DNA of 64,000 bases from Phytophthora hibernalis. Taxonomy: Eukaryota; Oomycota; Peronosporomycetes; Peronosporales; Peronosporaceae. The notes below the pieces were generated by a model that saw nothing but the letters and a program-made list of their open reading frames with translations, ran no database searches and was not told the origin of the DNA. Location of the stretch: assembly GCA_012656075.1 (NCBI GenBank), contig JAAKBF010000083.1, positions 369,821-433,820 of the forward strand, written 5' to 3'. How positions within the stretch are numbered: position 1 is the first letter of the stretch; the number at the start of each line of letters is the position of its first letter. The position numbers and the translations under genes were made by a program. Of this stretch, positions 1-9,486 are shown piece by piece.

Positions 1-377
1 GTTCCTTTGCTCTCCGAGCCATATTGACGCCTTGGTATTCCATCGGCATTTCTCTTGCTGTCGGTTCGCATCTCGACGTTCGGTGCCCCACCGACGATTC
101 ATCCCGAGGAGGTACAGCGCGCCGTTCTTGCTCAGCCCAACCTTGTCGTCCATCCTCCTCGCGTCTCTGGACGAGCGTAGCTCTTTATCTTGGGCGGTGG
201 AGATCCATCGTCGGTGCTCTTCCAGTATAATCACAACGTCTACATCTTCTGCATTAGGAGCACCAAATTTTGCATCGGGGACCGATTGCTCGTCTTCTAG
301 CCCATTCTGGACCTCTGTGGATACACCGTCTGCTTCGCCTCGTTGAGCCGCGTCATATCGGCCTACGACCGAGGTCT

Positions 378-1448
378 TATCTGCGAATCGGACTCGTTTC
401 TTCCTTGCGGTTGCTTGCTGTCTGGTCGTTACCGTTAAGTAATCCGGGACATCCGTAAAGAAATCGAAAAAAATATTTGTTGCGAGGAGTTTCATGAGCC
501 ACATGAGCTCGGGCAAAGCTGGCCGTTGGGTTCTCTTCAGGCGTGGCTTTTACAGTCGTTTCTGCATAGACTTCGTAGGTGGCATCTCCGATCTGATTCA
601 GTTCGACTAATTCCGAATCCTGGTCTCGGTCGATATCACACTGGATTCTTTACTCCTTAGAGCCGCGCTTGCTAAAAGGTCAGCCGCGGCGTTGACCTCT
701 CGGGACACGTGCAGATATTTCAGTGACCGAAGCTTGGTCGAGAGATTTCGGGGATATTTCAGCAGAGGCGTCAGAGATTCCATATGAAAGGCCATCACCC
801 CTAGTGACTGCTGGATTGCGAGTCTCGGGTCTCACACAATGACTAAATCCTCGGCTCCATGCTCGAGTGTCGTCGATACTCCGTTGATCATTCCGGCATA
901 TTCAGCGAGGTTTACTGTGGTGGTCTCGAGATAAGCACGCACAGCTGTCACTACAGTCCATTCAGCCAATTTCGACAGAAGCCACGAGCAATTATCATAC
1001 CCGCCGTTCTTTTTGATCTTGGTCGAGCCGTCAAACGACATCAGAAAGCCGCCGTAAAACATCGGTAGGCAGGCGTACAGCAAGTGCAGATCATATTCTT
1101 GTTCATCAATATCGCACACTACACCGGATGTCGATGGTAAAGAGCATTTCCACTCGACATCATGATCGTCTCGTGCCGTTTCAGCACTTCAACGAGATCT
1201 TGTTGTCGACGAGCGGTAGCGCTTGGGCTCAGAACATTCGGTTCTGAGTAGTCTACCACCGTCTCCAAGGCTTTGGTTAAGCCCGGCGAGAACGCCAATT
1301 CATGCGCGTAGTCCGTAAGATGAACCTTGTTCGCCAAATGCTCAGACGTACCATTTCCGTCATCATCATCAAAAGATTTATCTCCAGAGGTAACGTGGTA
1401 CGTCGCTGCCACGAATGGCGCTTTTTGATCAAATTCGATTTCACTCAT
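378..1448 (-). mobile_element. Degenerate Gypsy-like retrotransposon fragment (RNase H region)
   Basis: Reading the minus strand gives pieces of a retroelement polyprotein. Around 1119-832 an RNase H-like stretch runs from an FDGS start through an N-x-AEY motif, and continues around 798-607 with a REVNAAADLLAS segment typical of the end of the domain. A TGA at about 832-834 splits the two halves where a glycine codon would be expected. Upstream, 1448-1119 resembles the spacer before reverse transcriptase and ends at a frameshift. The reverse transcriptase itself is missing, so an internal deletion joins that spacer to RNase H. A further open stretch from about 612 to a stop at 378 may be the linker before integrase. 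No LTRs, tRNA primer site or target duplication were seen. Family assignment is from memory. Confidence 0.6.
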
Positions 1449-2408
1449 AAAGTTTAGAATATTTAGATCATTTTGATTAATCTGATTTCAGGCTAATCTA
1501 AACCATCACTAAAGGTCGTCAAGTGTGCCGACGGCGATGTCGAACAGGCGCTAGAAAGTGGCGGACAACTGGTTGGGCTGCTCTGAATAGTCGCCTAATT
1601 GAGGGTTTGAATAGCTTAGGGTGAGCTTTAGACGTAAACATCAACGAGATAGAGGGAATCCTCAGCTTTGTATCGGTACCCTACTTGCCTTCGTCCGACC
1701 TCTGGTTGCAGAGCTACAAAATTCCCCGCGCGGAGAAAAGCAAAAGTGGCGGACGACTGGTTGCATACTGAGGTCTAAAACCTGATCGCATCCTGGGACG
1801 TCCTCGAATCCTAATGCTCCCGGAAATAACAACATCCACAACGGAGCCTCGTCATCATCCCTACCAGTAGTTCCGCACTTGGGACTCCCAAGTTTTGGGA
1901 GCTGCTAATCATTTGCATCAAAATACCTACCAAAGTAGCTAACTCGATTTATATAAATGTACTGTACAGTATCATTAAGTGGAAAGCGAGAACTTATCCC
2001 GTAGGCGAGAATCAAATTGGCATCAGGTATTGTGCCATCAGGTATTGTGCCATCAGGTATTGAATAGATAGGTATTGGCGAGAATCAAATTGGCATCAGG
2101 TATTGTGCCATCAGGTATTGTGCCAATTTGATTCTCGCCTACGGGATAAGTTCTCGCTTTCTGCAACGTTCCTTATTGGCTGCTCACTGGTTTCGACTGC
2201 TGAGTCGGATGCTGGCGCTAATGAAACACCCCTTAAGTCCTTAAGTCCGCGCAAACCAACGCACAAGAATACTTTGAGGAGTCCCCTTCGCCAAAACAAT
2301 GCCGACATTCCCAGCGTAAAATTAAAGACGCGACATTACTTGTTACTTCTTCGCTATCGGTAGCACTCCAAGAACTTGCTTTACTCGCTGCATTCTTCAG
2401 TCTGCTTA
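1449..2408. other. Gene-free spacer with short repeats
   Basis: No convincing gene. Near-identical copies of AGTGGCGGACRACTGGTTG lie about 183 bp apart (around 1556 and 1746), suggesting remnants of a repeat element. The strong inverted repeat at 1982-2161 is listed separately. The right end is the 3' flank of the minus-strand oxidoreductase gene. Confidence 0.6.
1982..2161. repeat. Perfect 41-bp inverted repeat enclosing a tandem-repeat loop
   Basis: Positions 1982-2022 are the exact reverse complement of 2121-2161. The 98-bp loop contains four full copies of the 15-mer CATCAGGTATTGTGC (2021, 2036, 2094, 2109) plus a truncated copy at 2051. The inner part of the left arm together with the first 15-mers is also duplicated at about 2077-2120. 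The structure looks like a foldback or MITE-type element, or a hairpin formed by a recent inverted duplication. No clear target-site duplication flanks it. Confidence 0.85.
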
Positions 2409-4004
2409 TTACACTTGACCACACGCCGCGCCACCACCGTCACTGAGAAAATCGACGTACGCTTGGTCTTCAAATCGACTCGGTAGGAATGCGTCCACGT
2501 GGTCAGCCAGCCCGCAGCCCTCGAGTTTCTCGCCCATAACCTGCGTCGCCAGCAAGTGTCCTGACGCTCCGCTAGACATGAGACCAACACCGGTCATAGC
2601 AGACAGCAGGAAGATACCTCCAATTGTATTCGGGGCCGGTCCGATGAGAGGTAGGTTGTCCAGCGTCTTGCAATAATACCCACCGCTCACGTTGAATGAA
2701 TCGCGCACTTCTGGTCGCGTTAGATAAGACCTCACCTGTGGAAACATCTTGGTAAGTCCGCGGACACAGACCTCTGGAAATCTAAGGCAATATGGACGTC
2801 AGTATCAACTTCATGGGCATGACAGTAAACATCAGTGCAGCAACTCACCTCCGATCCAATACGTCTTCAACTGGATAATGCGCCGGTACAGGCTCGATAT
2901 CGTACGTCCAGACTGCCATCATTTTATATCCATTGTACGGGCGCACATGAACTCCTCCCGGGTACTCTTTCAGCATGCGAGCTGCGGACGGATCAGTCAG
3001 AATCTCCTTGCGCTCCTCATCTGAAATCTACATCAAAACACACATCACAACGATGAATAAACTCCTCGAACAGATACATCTTGAACCAGTTCTTACCTCG
3101 AGATTCCCCATCGGGTCCGAATCGAACGTCAAGGGCATCGTAGGTGGCAATACATGGTCGATATCGTCGACAATAGCGCGGCAGTGCAACTCGTTAATAA
3201 TGGGCACACCGAAGCTCGACATGTCTCGCTGTTTGAGCATATCCATGGTTCTCTCGAACAGCGGTCCCGTAGCAAAACCACGTTGGGTGTCGCCACCTCC
3301 AGCGTTTCTCCATTGTTCATTGCCACCTTTACGCCACTCACATTGCCACCAGTAGCAAAGAAGTCGGTCACTTTGCCCTGCAGCACATTTGCCTGGGGAC
3401 AGTACTCTACCGCCTTGGTGAGCTCGTAGTTGGCCACTTTGACAGGGTTCAAAGACCCACAACGACGCACATGCAAAGCTGCGAGAGCTTTCGAGTGTTT
3501 TAGATTAGGGAACGCCGCCGCCACGTTGTCAATGCCCACCAACAGGTCACTCCCGTCCAGATCGTACTGCATCTCCTCCGTCGAGAAGCGGTAGCCGCTG
3601 AGTTTATCATTGGGTTCATGAACTCGCAATTGTCCACCGCCATGTCGTTCCAGGTTCTTGGCCAAGTGCTTGAACTCGTCCACCTTGGCAGCGTCCCGAG
3701 TCACGAACAAGTATCCGTTGCGGTTCAGACCCAGCGCGTTGTTGGTCTCTTTGCAGATAGTGTCCATCTCATCGATCGAGTGTACTACGAGCTCTCGCAT
3801 AGGCGTCTCGGCGTCACTCGGGAACCAATTGCGATAGCTGAAGGAGCCGTTCGCACTGGTGAGGGACAAAGGAGGCAGCGCATCCACCAGCAGCGGCTTG
3901 AAGCTCGGGTTGCGAGCATTCAGTCGTGCCAAGTGATAGAAAGCTGAACAACCTGCAACTCCAGCACCCACCACCACTACGTCCGCCGAGCACTTTCGCA
4001 GCAT
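2409..4004 (-). CDS. FAD-dependent oxidoreductase (DAO / sarcosine oxidase-like)
   Basis: Predicted to oxidise an amine or amino acid substrate using bound FAD; the substrate cannot be read from sequence. The N-terminus has a beta-alpha-beta Rossmann fold, ADVVVVGAGVAGCSAFYHL, with GAGVAG as the dinucleotide-binding motif. The C-terminal exon carries a GYYCKTLDNLPLIGP block typical of DAO-fold enzymes (glycine/sarcosine oxidase, FOXRED1-like). Three exons fit: 4004-3097, 3027-2849 and 2781-2409, with GTAAG and GTGAG donors and TAG acceptors and consistent phases, giving about 486 aa. The ATG at 4004 is chosen because it lies just before the FAD motif. One base is missing near 3283 (GTTTTG run), shifting the frame in the middle of the enzyme; this matches the window-wide indel pattern. 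No signal peptide is evident. Confidence 0.8.
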
Positions 4005-4299
4005 TGCAAAAGCTTCAATAAGGAGAATTCCCAAATGAACATGACGTCCTCTCACGCACAAGTGATGAGCATGAAAGGTTGCAAGGACAGATATCGGTGA
4101 TGCACTTCAAGCAGGCACTTGGTAATCATGGAGATCTTCCTATCAAGGAGTGGAATGCAATGCTGATCCCTTACGACGACAGCGTCACGAACATGACAGA
4201 GCTCTCGTCACAGTTGGCAAAAGGTAGTGTTATTTGTGCTTCATGAACAAGGCGCACGCAACGGCGTCTGCGCGACTTTTTCGTACACTGGCTGCACAT

Positions 4300-5459
4300 T
4301 TACAGCTTGCTGGTGGCGTCGATGGCGTGGCTCTTGGCGAACGCGAGGCCCTTGCTCACGCTGTCCTGCGGGGACACGTTGTGCTCGATCTGGCCCACCT
4401 TGCCGCCCGGCAGCACGATCACGTGCGAGCGCTCGACGCGTGTGCCGTCGTTGGTGGAGCTGCCGAAGTAGCCGATGAGCTGGTGCTTGGGGTCCGACAG
4501 CAGCGTATACTTGTACTTCTGCGACTCCTTCCACGCCAGCAGCTCGGCGGGCGTGTCTGCGCCCAGCGCGTAGACGTCGAAGCCAGCGGCGTTGATCTCC
4601 TCGAGGTTGTCGTTGAAGCCGCAGGCCTGTGTGGTGCAGCCGGGCGTGTCGGCCTTCGGGTACATGAAGAAGATGGCGCCGCGCGTCTTGAAGAGCTCCT
4701 GCACCTTGACGGCCGCCTCCGCTTCGGTCTGCAGCTCCACGTCGAACGTGATGGTGCTGTCCACAGCGAACTCCGAGTCCGCGGGCTCCTGCTCCTTGCT
4801 GGGTTCCTCAGTGACCGGTTCCCTCCTTGCTCCTTGACGAACTTAACGGCGCGACTCACACTGTCAGCAGGGGACACCTTGCCGGACAGTTCGCCGACGA
4901 CACCTCCCTTGAGCACGACGACGTGCGAGCGCTGCACCTTGTTGCCCGGCAACGAGCTGCCAAAGTACGCGATGAGCTTGTGCTCGGGGTCGCTCAGCAG
5001 GTCGAAGGGGAGGTTCTGCTTGGCCTTCCAGTTGGTCAGCGCCTTGGGCGAGTCGCCGCTCAGGCCGTAGACCGTGAAGCCCGCAGCCTTGATAGCGTCG
5101 ATGTTGTCCCGGAAGCCTGTCATTCAACATATCATTAGATTTGTTTAACAAAATACCGGTATCTTTCCACGGACCGCAGGCCTGCTTGGTGCAGCCGGGC
5201 GTGTTGGCCTTCGGGTACATGAAGAAGACGACGCCCTGGTCACGGAACGTGTCGGCTAGGACGACGTCCGTCCCCTCCTGATTGGGCAGCGTCACGTCCA
5301 GCGTCACGTTCTTGCCCACGGCCAAGTCGCTCTTGGGGGTCGTGGCCTTGGGCGTCTTGGCCGGGCGTTTGGACGCGTCACTGGCGGCCGCGCGCTTCTG
5401 CGGCAGTTCACCGGTGGGGGCGCGCCTTCCTTGGTCGTGCGGCTGCGGGTGGACACCAT
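4300..5459 (-). CDS. Tandem PrxQ/BCP-type peroxiredoxin (two catalytic domains)
   Basis: Thiol peroxidase predicted to reduce hydrogen peroxide and alkyl hydroperoxides. Each half carries the PrxQ signature FMYPKAxTPGCTxQACG, with the peroxidatic Cys in TPGCT and the resolving Cys five residues later. The first domain follows a basic N-terminus starting MVSTRSRTTK at 5459. The second follows an acidic linker near 4800 and ends at 4300. One intron (5174-5117) interrupts the first active site after the TGC-G of QACG; its donor is GTCCGT, unusual for these genes. Apparent one-base losses occur near 5420 (C run) and 4818 (GGAGGG); without the latter the two domains would be separate reading frames. 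An alternative reading is two adjacent genes, but the second domain lacks its own ATG and promoter space. About 367 aa after correction. Confidence 0.85.
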
Positions 5460-6151
5460 GGGGTTGTCGAGGTCGGGACTTGGGCGTAGCTCTTGGAATG
5501 CTCGTCAGGACGATCCTCGCGGTTCCATGAGGTTGCAGGAAGGTGACAAGCGGGAACCAAAGCTTCAACGTGTGTGGCGCACATGAACCTGCTGGAGCGA
5601 ATGGAGCCTCCCGAACGGCATCAGGGGAGGATGACGCGCGATGATTCATGGGACGGAGGGCATGGATTGATAATCAATCCAATCAATTTGATTGGCCGGG
5701 ATAAAGGAGGGGTGTCATTTCGACATGCAGACGCCAGTCACTTTCACATTTAGCGCCGATGAGAGTGAAGGGCTTTGTTCTGAACAAATTGTTCATGATG
5801 CTGGAATGTTGGGCTTATCGGATACCGGTACTGCTACATGTAGTATTGCTCTGTCTGCTACGCAGGTACACTGTACCGGACCAATCAGTTGATATAGTAG
5901 TGTGGCACACGCCAACTATGGTGCTTCTCAAAACACCTCACGGAATCGGCGTCACGGGATTCGTCCACGTCCAGCGTTTCGCCATTTTGATACGCTCCGG
6001 GTTGGAGGATGTGCCCGACAAAATGACGGCAGAGTCACTCTGAGAGTGGCCGTGTTCCTCCGCGATGTGGCGCTGCTGGCTCAAGTTGAGCTCCATTCCA
6101 TTCCTCGAAAAGCAGCCAAGCGCATACATAAGACCAAGCAACAAAACAGCA
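5460..6151. other. Intergenic spacer upstream of the peroxiredoxin gene
   Basis: About 690 bp without a supportable gene. It contains the 5' flank of the minus-strand peroxiredoxin gene and one copy of the palindrome TACCGGTA at 5823-5830. Short open frames here have no recognisable domain and poor codon bias. Confidence 0.5.
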
Positions 6152-6346
6152 ATGCAGACGTCGCAGCTCCTCAATTCCTTCATCTCCGCCTTCATGAACG
6201 CCCCGCAGGTGGACGGCCGCAACGCGCGAGTTCCCGTGGACCTGAGCGTCTCCTCCAAGCAGGCTCGTGCCCGCGTGCACGCCAATCACGAAGGCGCGTA
6301 CTGGGCTACGGTGCCGCAGCTTCCCGTGACTGCCTCGTGCAGGTAG
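6152..6346 (+). CDS. Small hypothetical protein, 64 aa
   Basis: I do not recognise this protein. It is proposed because, from the ATG at 6152, codon usage is strongly GC-ending like the neighbouring genes, unlike the AT-rich flanks. The product starts MQTSQLLNSFISAFMNAP, is basic in the middle and has no clear membrane span or signal peptide. The last sense codon overlaps a possible splice donor (GCAG/GTAGAC), so the gene may continue in a second exon that I cannot locate. It lies between the peroxiredoxin and protease genes, on the opposite strand to both. It could also be a chance GC-rich frame. Confidence 0.4.
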   Translation: MQTSQLLNSFISAFMNAPQVDGRNARVPVDLSVSSKQARARVHANHEGAYWATVPQLPVTASCR

Positions 6347-6637
6347 ACGATCGTCTTCAAGCGGTGATGACTTGCAATCGACGTCAAGCACCTCGTTGAC
6401 CTGAAAACTGCACGACAAGCTGCTGTTGTTTCAAGGCCACAGCACGCATTAATTTACCTTTCCAAACCTTGGACTTTATCTTAAGCAAAATGATATTGTA
6501 ATTTGCATTGAATTCATGGTTTTCGCATTTGGGTTTTGGGATGTTGGCCGTTGAAGGCTGTCGAGGATCGTTTTTAGGCAGCACATTCGTCCACGCTACG
6601 GCATCGGACAGGAATGCAACTTCAACATGCCTTACAC
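6347..6637. other. 3' flank of the protease gene
   Basis: About 290 bp, AT-rich in the middle (around 6440-6520). No gene or element is seen. Confidence 0.5.
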
Positions 6638-8920
6638 TCAGTTGGCAAGCACCGGGTAGGTTGCAGCAGTGGCCACACCGCACAGGTTGTCCTTCTGGGA
6701 GATCTTCACGTAGCCGTCCTCGCCCCAGTGCGTGCTCCACGAGTTCTTCACCTACATACAGCACAAATCATTTGGTTAAAGGGAGTTTACCACGCTGCGA
6801 GCACATCGAAGCTTCCTTACCAATGTGTACTTCTGACCATTGTGCGTCGTCACGCCAACCGCCAGCACCGAGTGGTCGAGACTGTCAACATCGCTCTTGC
6901 ACTCGACGTCGTCGTAGTACCCACCGCCATAGAAGTAGAAAGATGGAAGTGTCGCGTCGATCGACACCGACAGCGGACCAATCGTAGCAAGCGCGTCATT
7001 GAGAGCTGCCACGCTCGTGACATTCACGAAACCTGTCATGCGTCCGATGGCCTTGTCGACATTGAAGTGGCAGTAATCGGGTGCGTTACGGTACGACCCG
7101 TAAGTCGCTGTGGTCTCGAGTCCGCCGTTAGCCATAATCCACTCGTATGCCTGGTAGTCCAAGCCTCCGTCGCACGCGTTGTTGCCATAGTCCCATCTGC
7201 AGACATCGAACAGAGCAGTGGTTAGAAGCACATTCTGGATACCTGATTTAGGTAGGTTGTGCTCAAAGTGAAATGGTAGATAAACTCACGAGCAGTCGAG
7301 GAGATTTTGCTGGGACATATTGAAGAGCTTCTTCTGTTGAGCAAATAACGCACCCTCCAGAGCTCCAGTCGTGCTGGAAAGGGCATAATACATGTACATG
7401 TGTAAGTACCCACAACAGTACATATCGCACCAAGATTTTGTTACCCAAACGTCCAGCAAGACCCGCAAGCACCTTGGTCCTTCACAGGCGTTACAGCTCC
7501 CTTGGTTCGCCAGTCCATGTCTCCAGGGTCCTCAAAGCTGGATAACACATGCACGGCCATAGCTCCGTTATCCTTTGCGCGTTTGACTCGCGACGAGCGA
7601 TGCAGTGCCAGTCTTTCTTCATGGTTGAGGTCTGCGAACTGGTTCAGCTCAAGGTGATAGGACAATCCCTGAACAGTGAATTCACCAAGCCACAATTGGT
7701 CACTATCAGCTCTTGCCAAGAAATCGTGACAACACCGTCGATGTTTCGTCGTACCTTACGGTTCTCCGCGTTAATGAAGCGGCGATTGTGATGGAACGTC
7801 GCCATACGTTGAACAGCTTCGGATTCGTCGTCGTACACCTTGCTGTTTGAAGTCGAAAACTCGTTGAAGATCTCTTTCTTCCTCGCCGTGCCTTCCGGCA
7901 TAAGCAAATGAATCTATTCAAACATAAACATCAAATTAGACCCGGTGCAATAACATCCACAATACGTGCAACACATACGTCTTCTTTGGGGCTGCGAGAC
8001 GGACCGCCATCGTCACCTGGCATCTCAGTGCAGTTCATCGAATTTGGTAGCGACGAGAACACGTTCTCGTCCACAGGCCCTTCGTGCACGTAGATGTAGT
8101 CCAGGAAGTACTCATCAATGTGACTGCCACCCAACATTCCATTGCGTCCAACGTAGTGGAATCGCACAGGGCGCTCCGTCTTCTGGTCCACATAAAGCGT
8201 GTACTCTCCCAGGAGGCCATCCTCCGTAGGTTCATGCAGCTTTGTCACGAACTTCCAGCTGAAGCACGGACGTCCTTCAACAAGGAACACGCCGTGCTGC
8301 GGCTCAAAGAGTGACATATTAGGAAAGATATGCTGCAGCTTCTCCGAGCCAGACTTGAAACACTTGCGTTCGTGAATGACTGGGATGATCTGGTAGCTGG
8401 TTCCACTGGTGTTGTAGATGTACACGTCGGTGCCTCCATAGTAGCTGAGCTTCTGCAGACCTTTCTCCGCGTCCACATGGACGTACAGAGGCTCCACCAT
8501 GTCCATGTATGGCATGTTGAAGGTGACACTGGCTTCATATTGAGTCGGGCATACTGGGCGCTTGGTGGGCGAGAGGTGGCTGGCGTCCTCCACCGCACGC
8601 AGAATGGCGAGCACCGCGATGAACCCGAGGATGCCTGTGGTTAGGGCGATGATGGCGCACCAGATCTTGCGTGACTTGCTGCGTTGACGGCGGAGAACGG
8701 CGTTCTCGTGCTGTTCCAGGCGATGATACTCGGGTTCTGATTGGAAGAAAACGAGACGCAACTTCAATCAATAGGAGACAGGTAACCAGAGGGAGATAGC
8801 GAGCGTGAAGCATATCAATCGATAGAAGAGAGAGGGTGTATTACCCGGGAGCAGACTCTCCGACGCGCTGGCCTCCAGGTCCTCCGTAGGGAGCGTCGTC
8901 TTCGACTTCTTCTTGCCCAT
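6638..8920 (-). CDS. Membrane-anchored papain-like cysteine protease (family C1A)
   Basis: Seven exons fit: 8920-8845, 8736-7942, 7891-7755, 7668-7445, 7373-7290, 7196-6821 and 6751-6638, all phases consistent, 601 aa and no frameshift. Order of parts: a short basic cytosolic start (MGKKKSKTTLPTEDLE), an uncleaved-looking transmembrane segment (IWCAIIALTTGILGFIAVL), an oomycete-type extracytosolic domain of about 200 residues, an I29-like inhibitory propeptide (RFINAENRK then LELNQFADLNHEE), and the C1 peptidase. The catalytic Cys is in DQGACGSCWTFG, the His in SLDHSVLAVG and the Asn in VKNSWSTHWGEDGY. The architecture implies a type II membrane protein with the protease outside or in the lumen. 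The intron at 7941-7892 has a weak donor (GTCTAA), so the join between the N-terminal and protease halves is the least certain point. Confidence 0.85.
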
Positions 8921-9020
8921 GTTCGCTTTGCTCTTTCTCTTTTGATGTGAAGATCACTGGCTTCAATACTCCTTTTCAGCCAATCACAGAGCTGTAATTT
9001 TATTATAACCATTGTCAAAC
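8921..9020. promoter_or_regulatory. 100-bp divergent promoter (protease / PreY-like)
   Basis: Only 100 bp separate the two divergent ATGs at 8920 and 9021. The spacer has a CCAAT-box sequence (CAGCCAATCAC, around 8977) and pyrimidine-rich tracts, consistent with a shared core promoter. Transcript starts cannot be fixed from sequence. Confidence 0.5.
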
Positions 9021-9308
9021 ATGCCAGGTGTGTGGCGTCCTGCATCCCGTGCCTTCCAGCGTGCGTCTGCTGCTCGAGGGATGAGCTCAACGTCTTCGCG
9101 CTTCGACAGGACGGCGAAGCTGGCGGACGAGAGTGTCCTGGAGCACCTGGTGTGCCCCATCTCCAAGTTCTCACTGCGCTACGACAGCGAACGCGGCAGC
9201 CTCGTGTGCGATGAGATCAACGTCGAGTATCCGATCTGGCAGGGAGTTCCGCTGCTGGTACCTTCGGAAGGACGCATCATAGGCTCAAACAACGGTGACC
9301 ACGAGTAA
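9021..9308 (+). CDS. PreY-like Trm112/UPF0434-domain mitochondrial protein
   Basis: Single exon of 95 aa. The first 30-35 residues (MPGVWRPASRAFQRASAARG) are rich in Arg, Ala and Ser with no acids, as expected for a mitochondrial presequence. The rest matches the short Trm112/UPF0434 fold: LEHLVCPISKFSLRYD, then SLVCDEINVEYPIWQGVPLL, ending shortly after a VPSEGR segment. PreY proteins bind and stabilise mitochondrial methyltransferases needed for coenzyme Q synthesis and complex I assembly; this role is inferred from the family. The usual second zinc-ligand cysteines are reduced to one per strand pair, as in other PreY proteins. It is divergent from the protease gene. Confidence 0.8.
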   Translation: MPGVWRPASRAFQRASAARGMSSTSSRFDRTAKLADESVLEHLVCPISKFSLRYDSERGSLVCDEINVEYPIWQGVPLLVPSEGRIIGSNNGDHE

Positions 9309-9486
9309 AGCTTTTAAGACTCCAAGCGAGACGTAGATGCAAGCAGAATAGAGTCATTTGTTATCGAGTCTGGGTTTGTACAGGTGGTTTTCGAGTGGAG
9401 CGACGTTGGTGGCTGGAAATAGTGATATATCTACTGCTGCTGCCTATTGACTTTCGAGACACTGCGTATTCGCCGGCTTTTATTCG

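Noticed and set aside
4234..5138. Long plus-strand frames opposite the peroxiredoxin gene
   Set aside because: They are the antisense of GC-rich codons; the minus strand carries clear PrxQ motifs.
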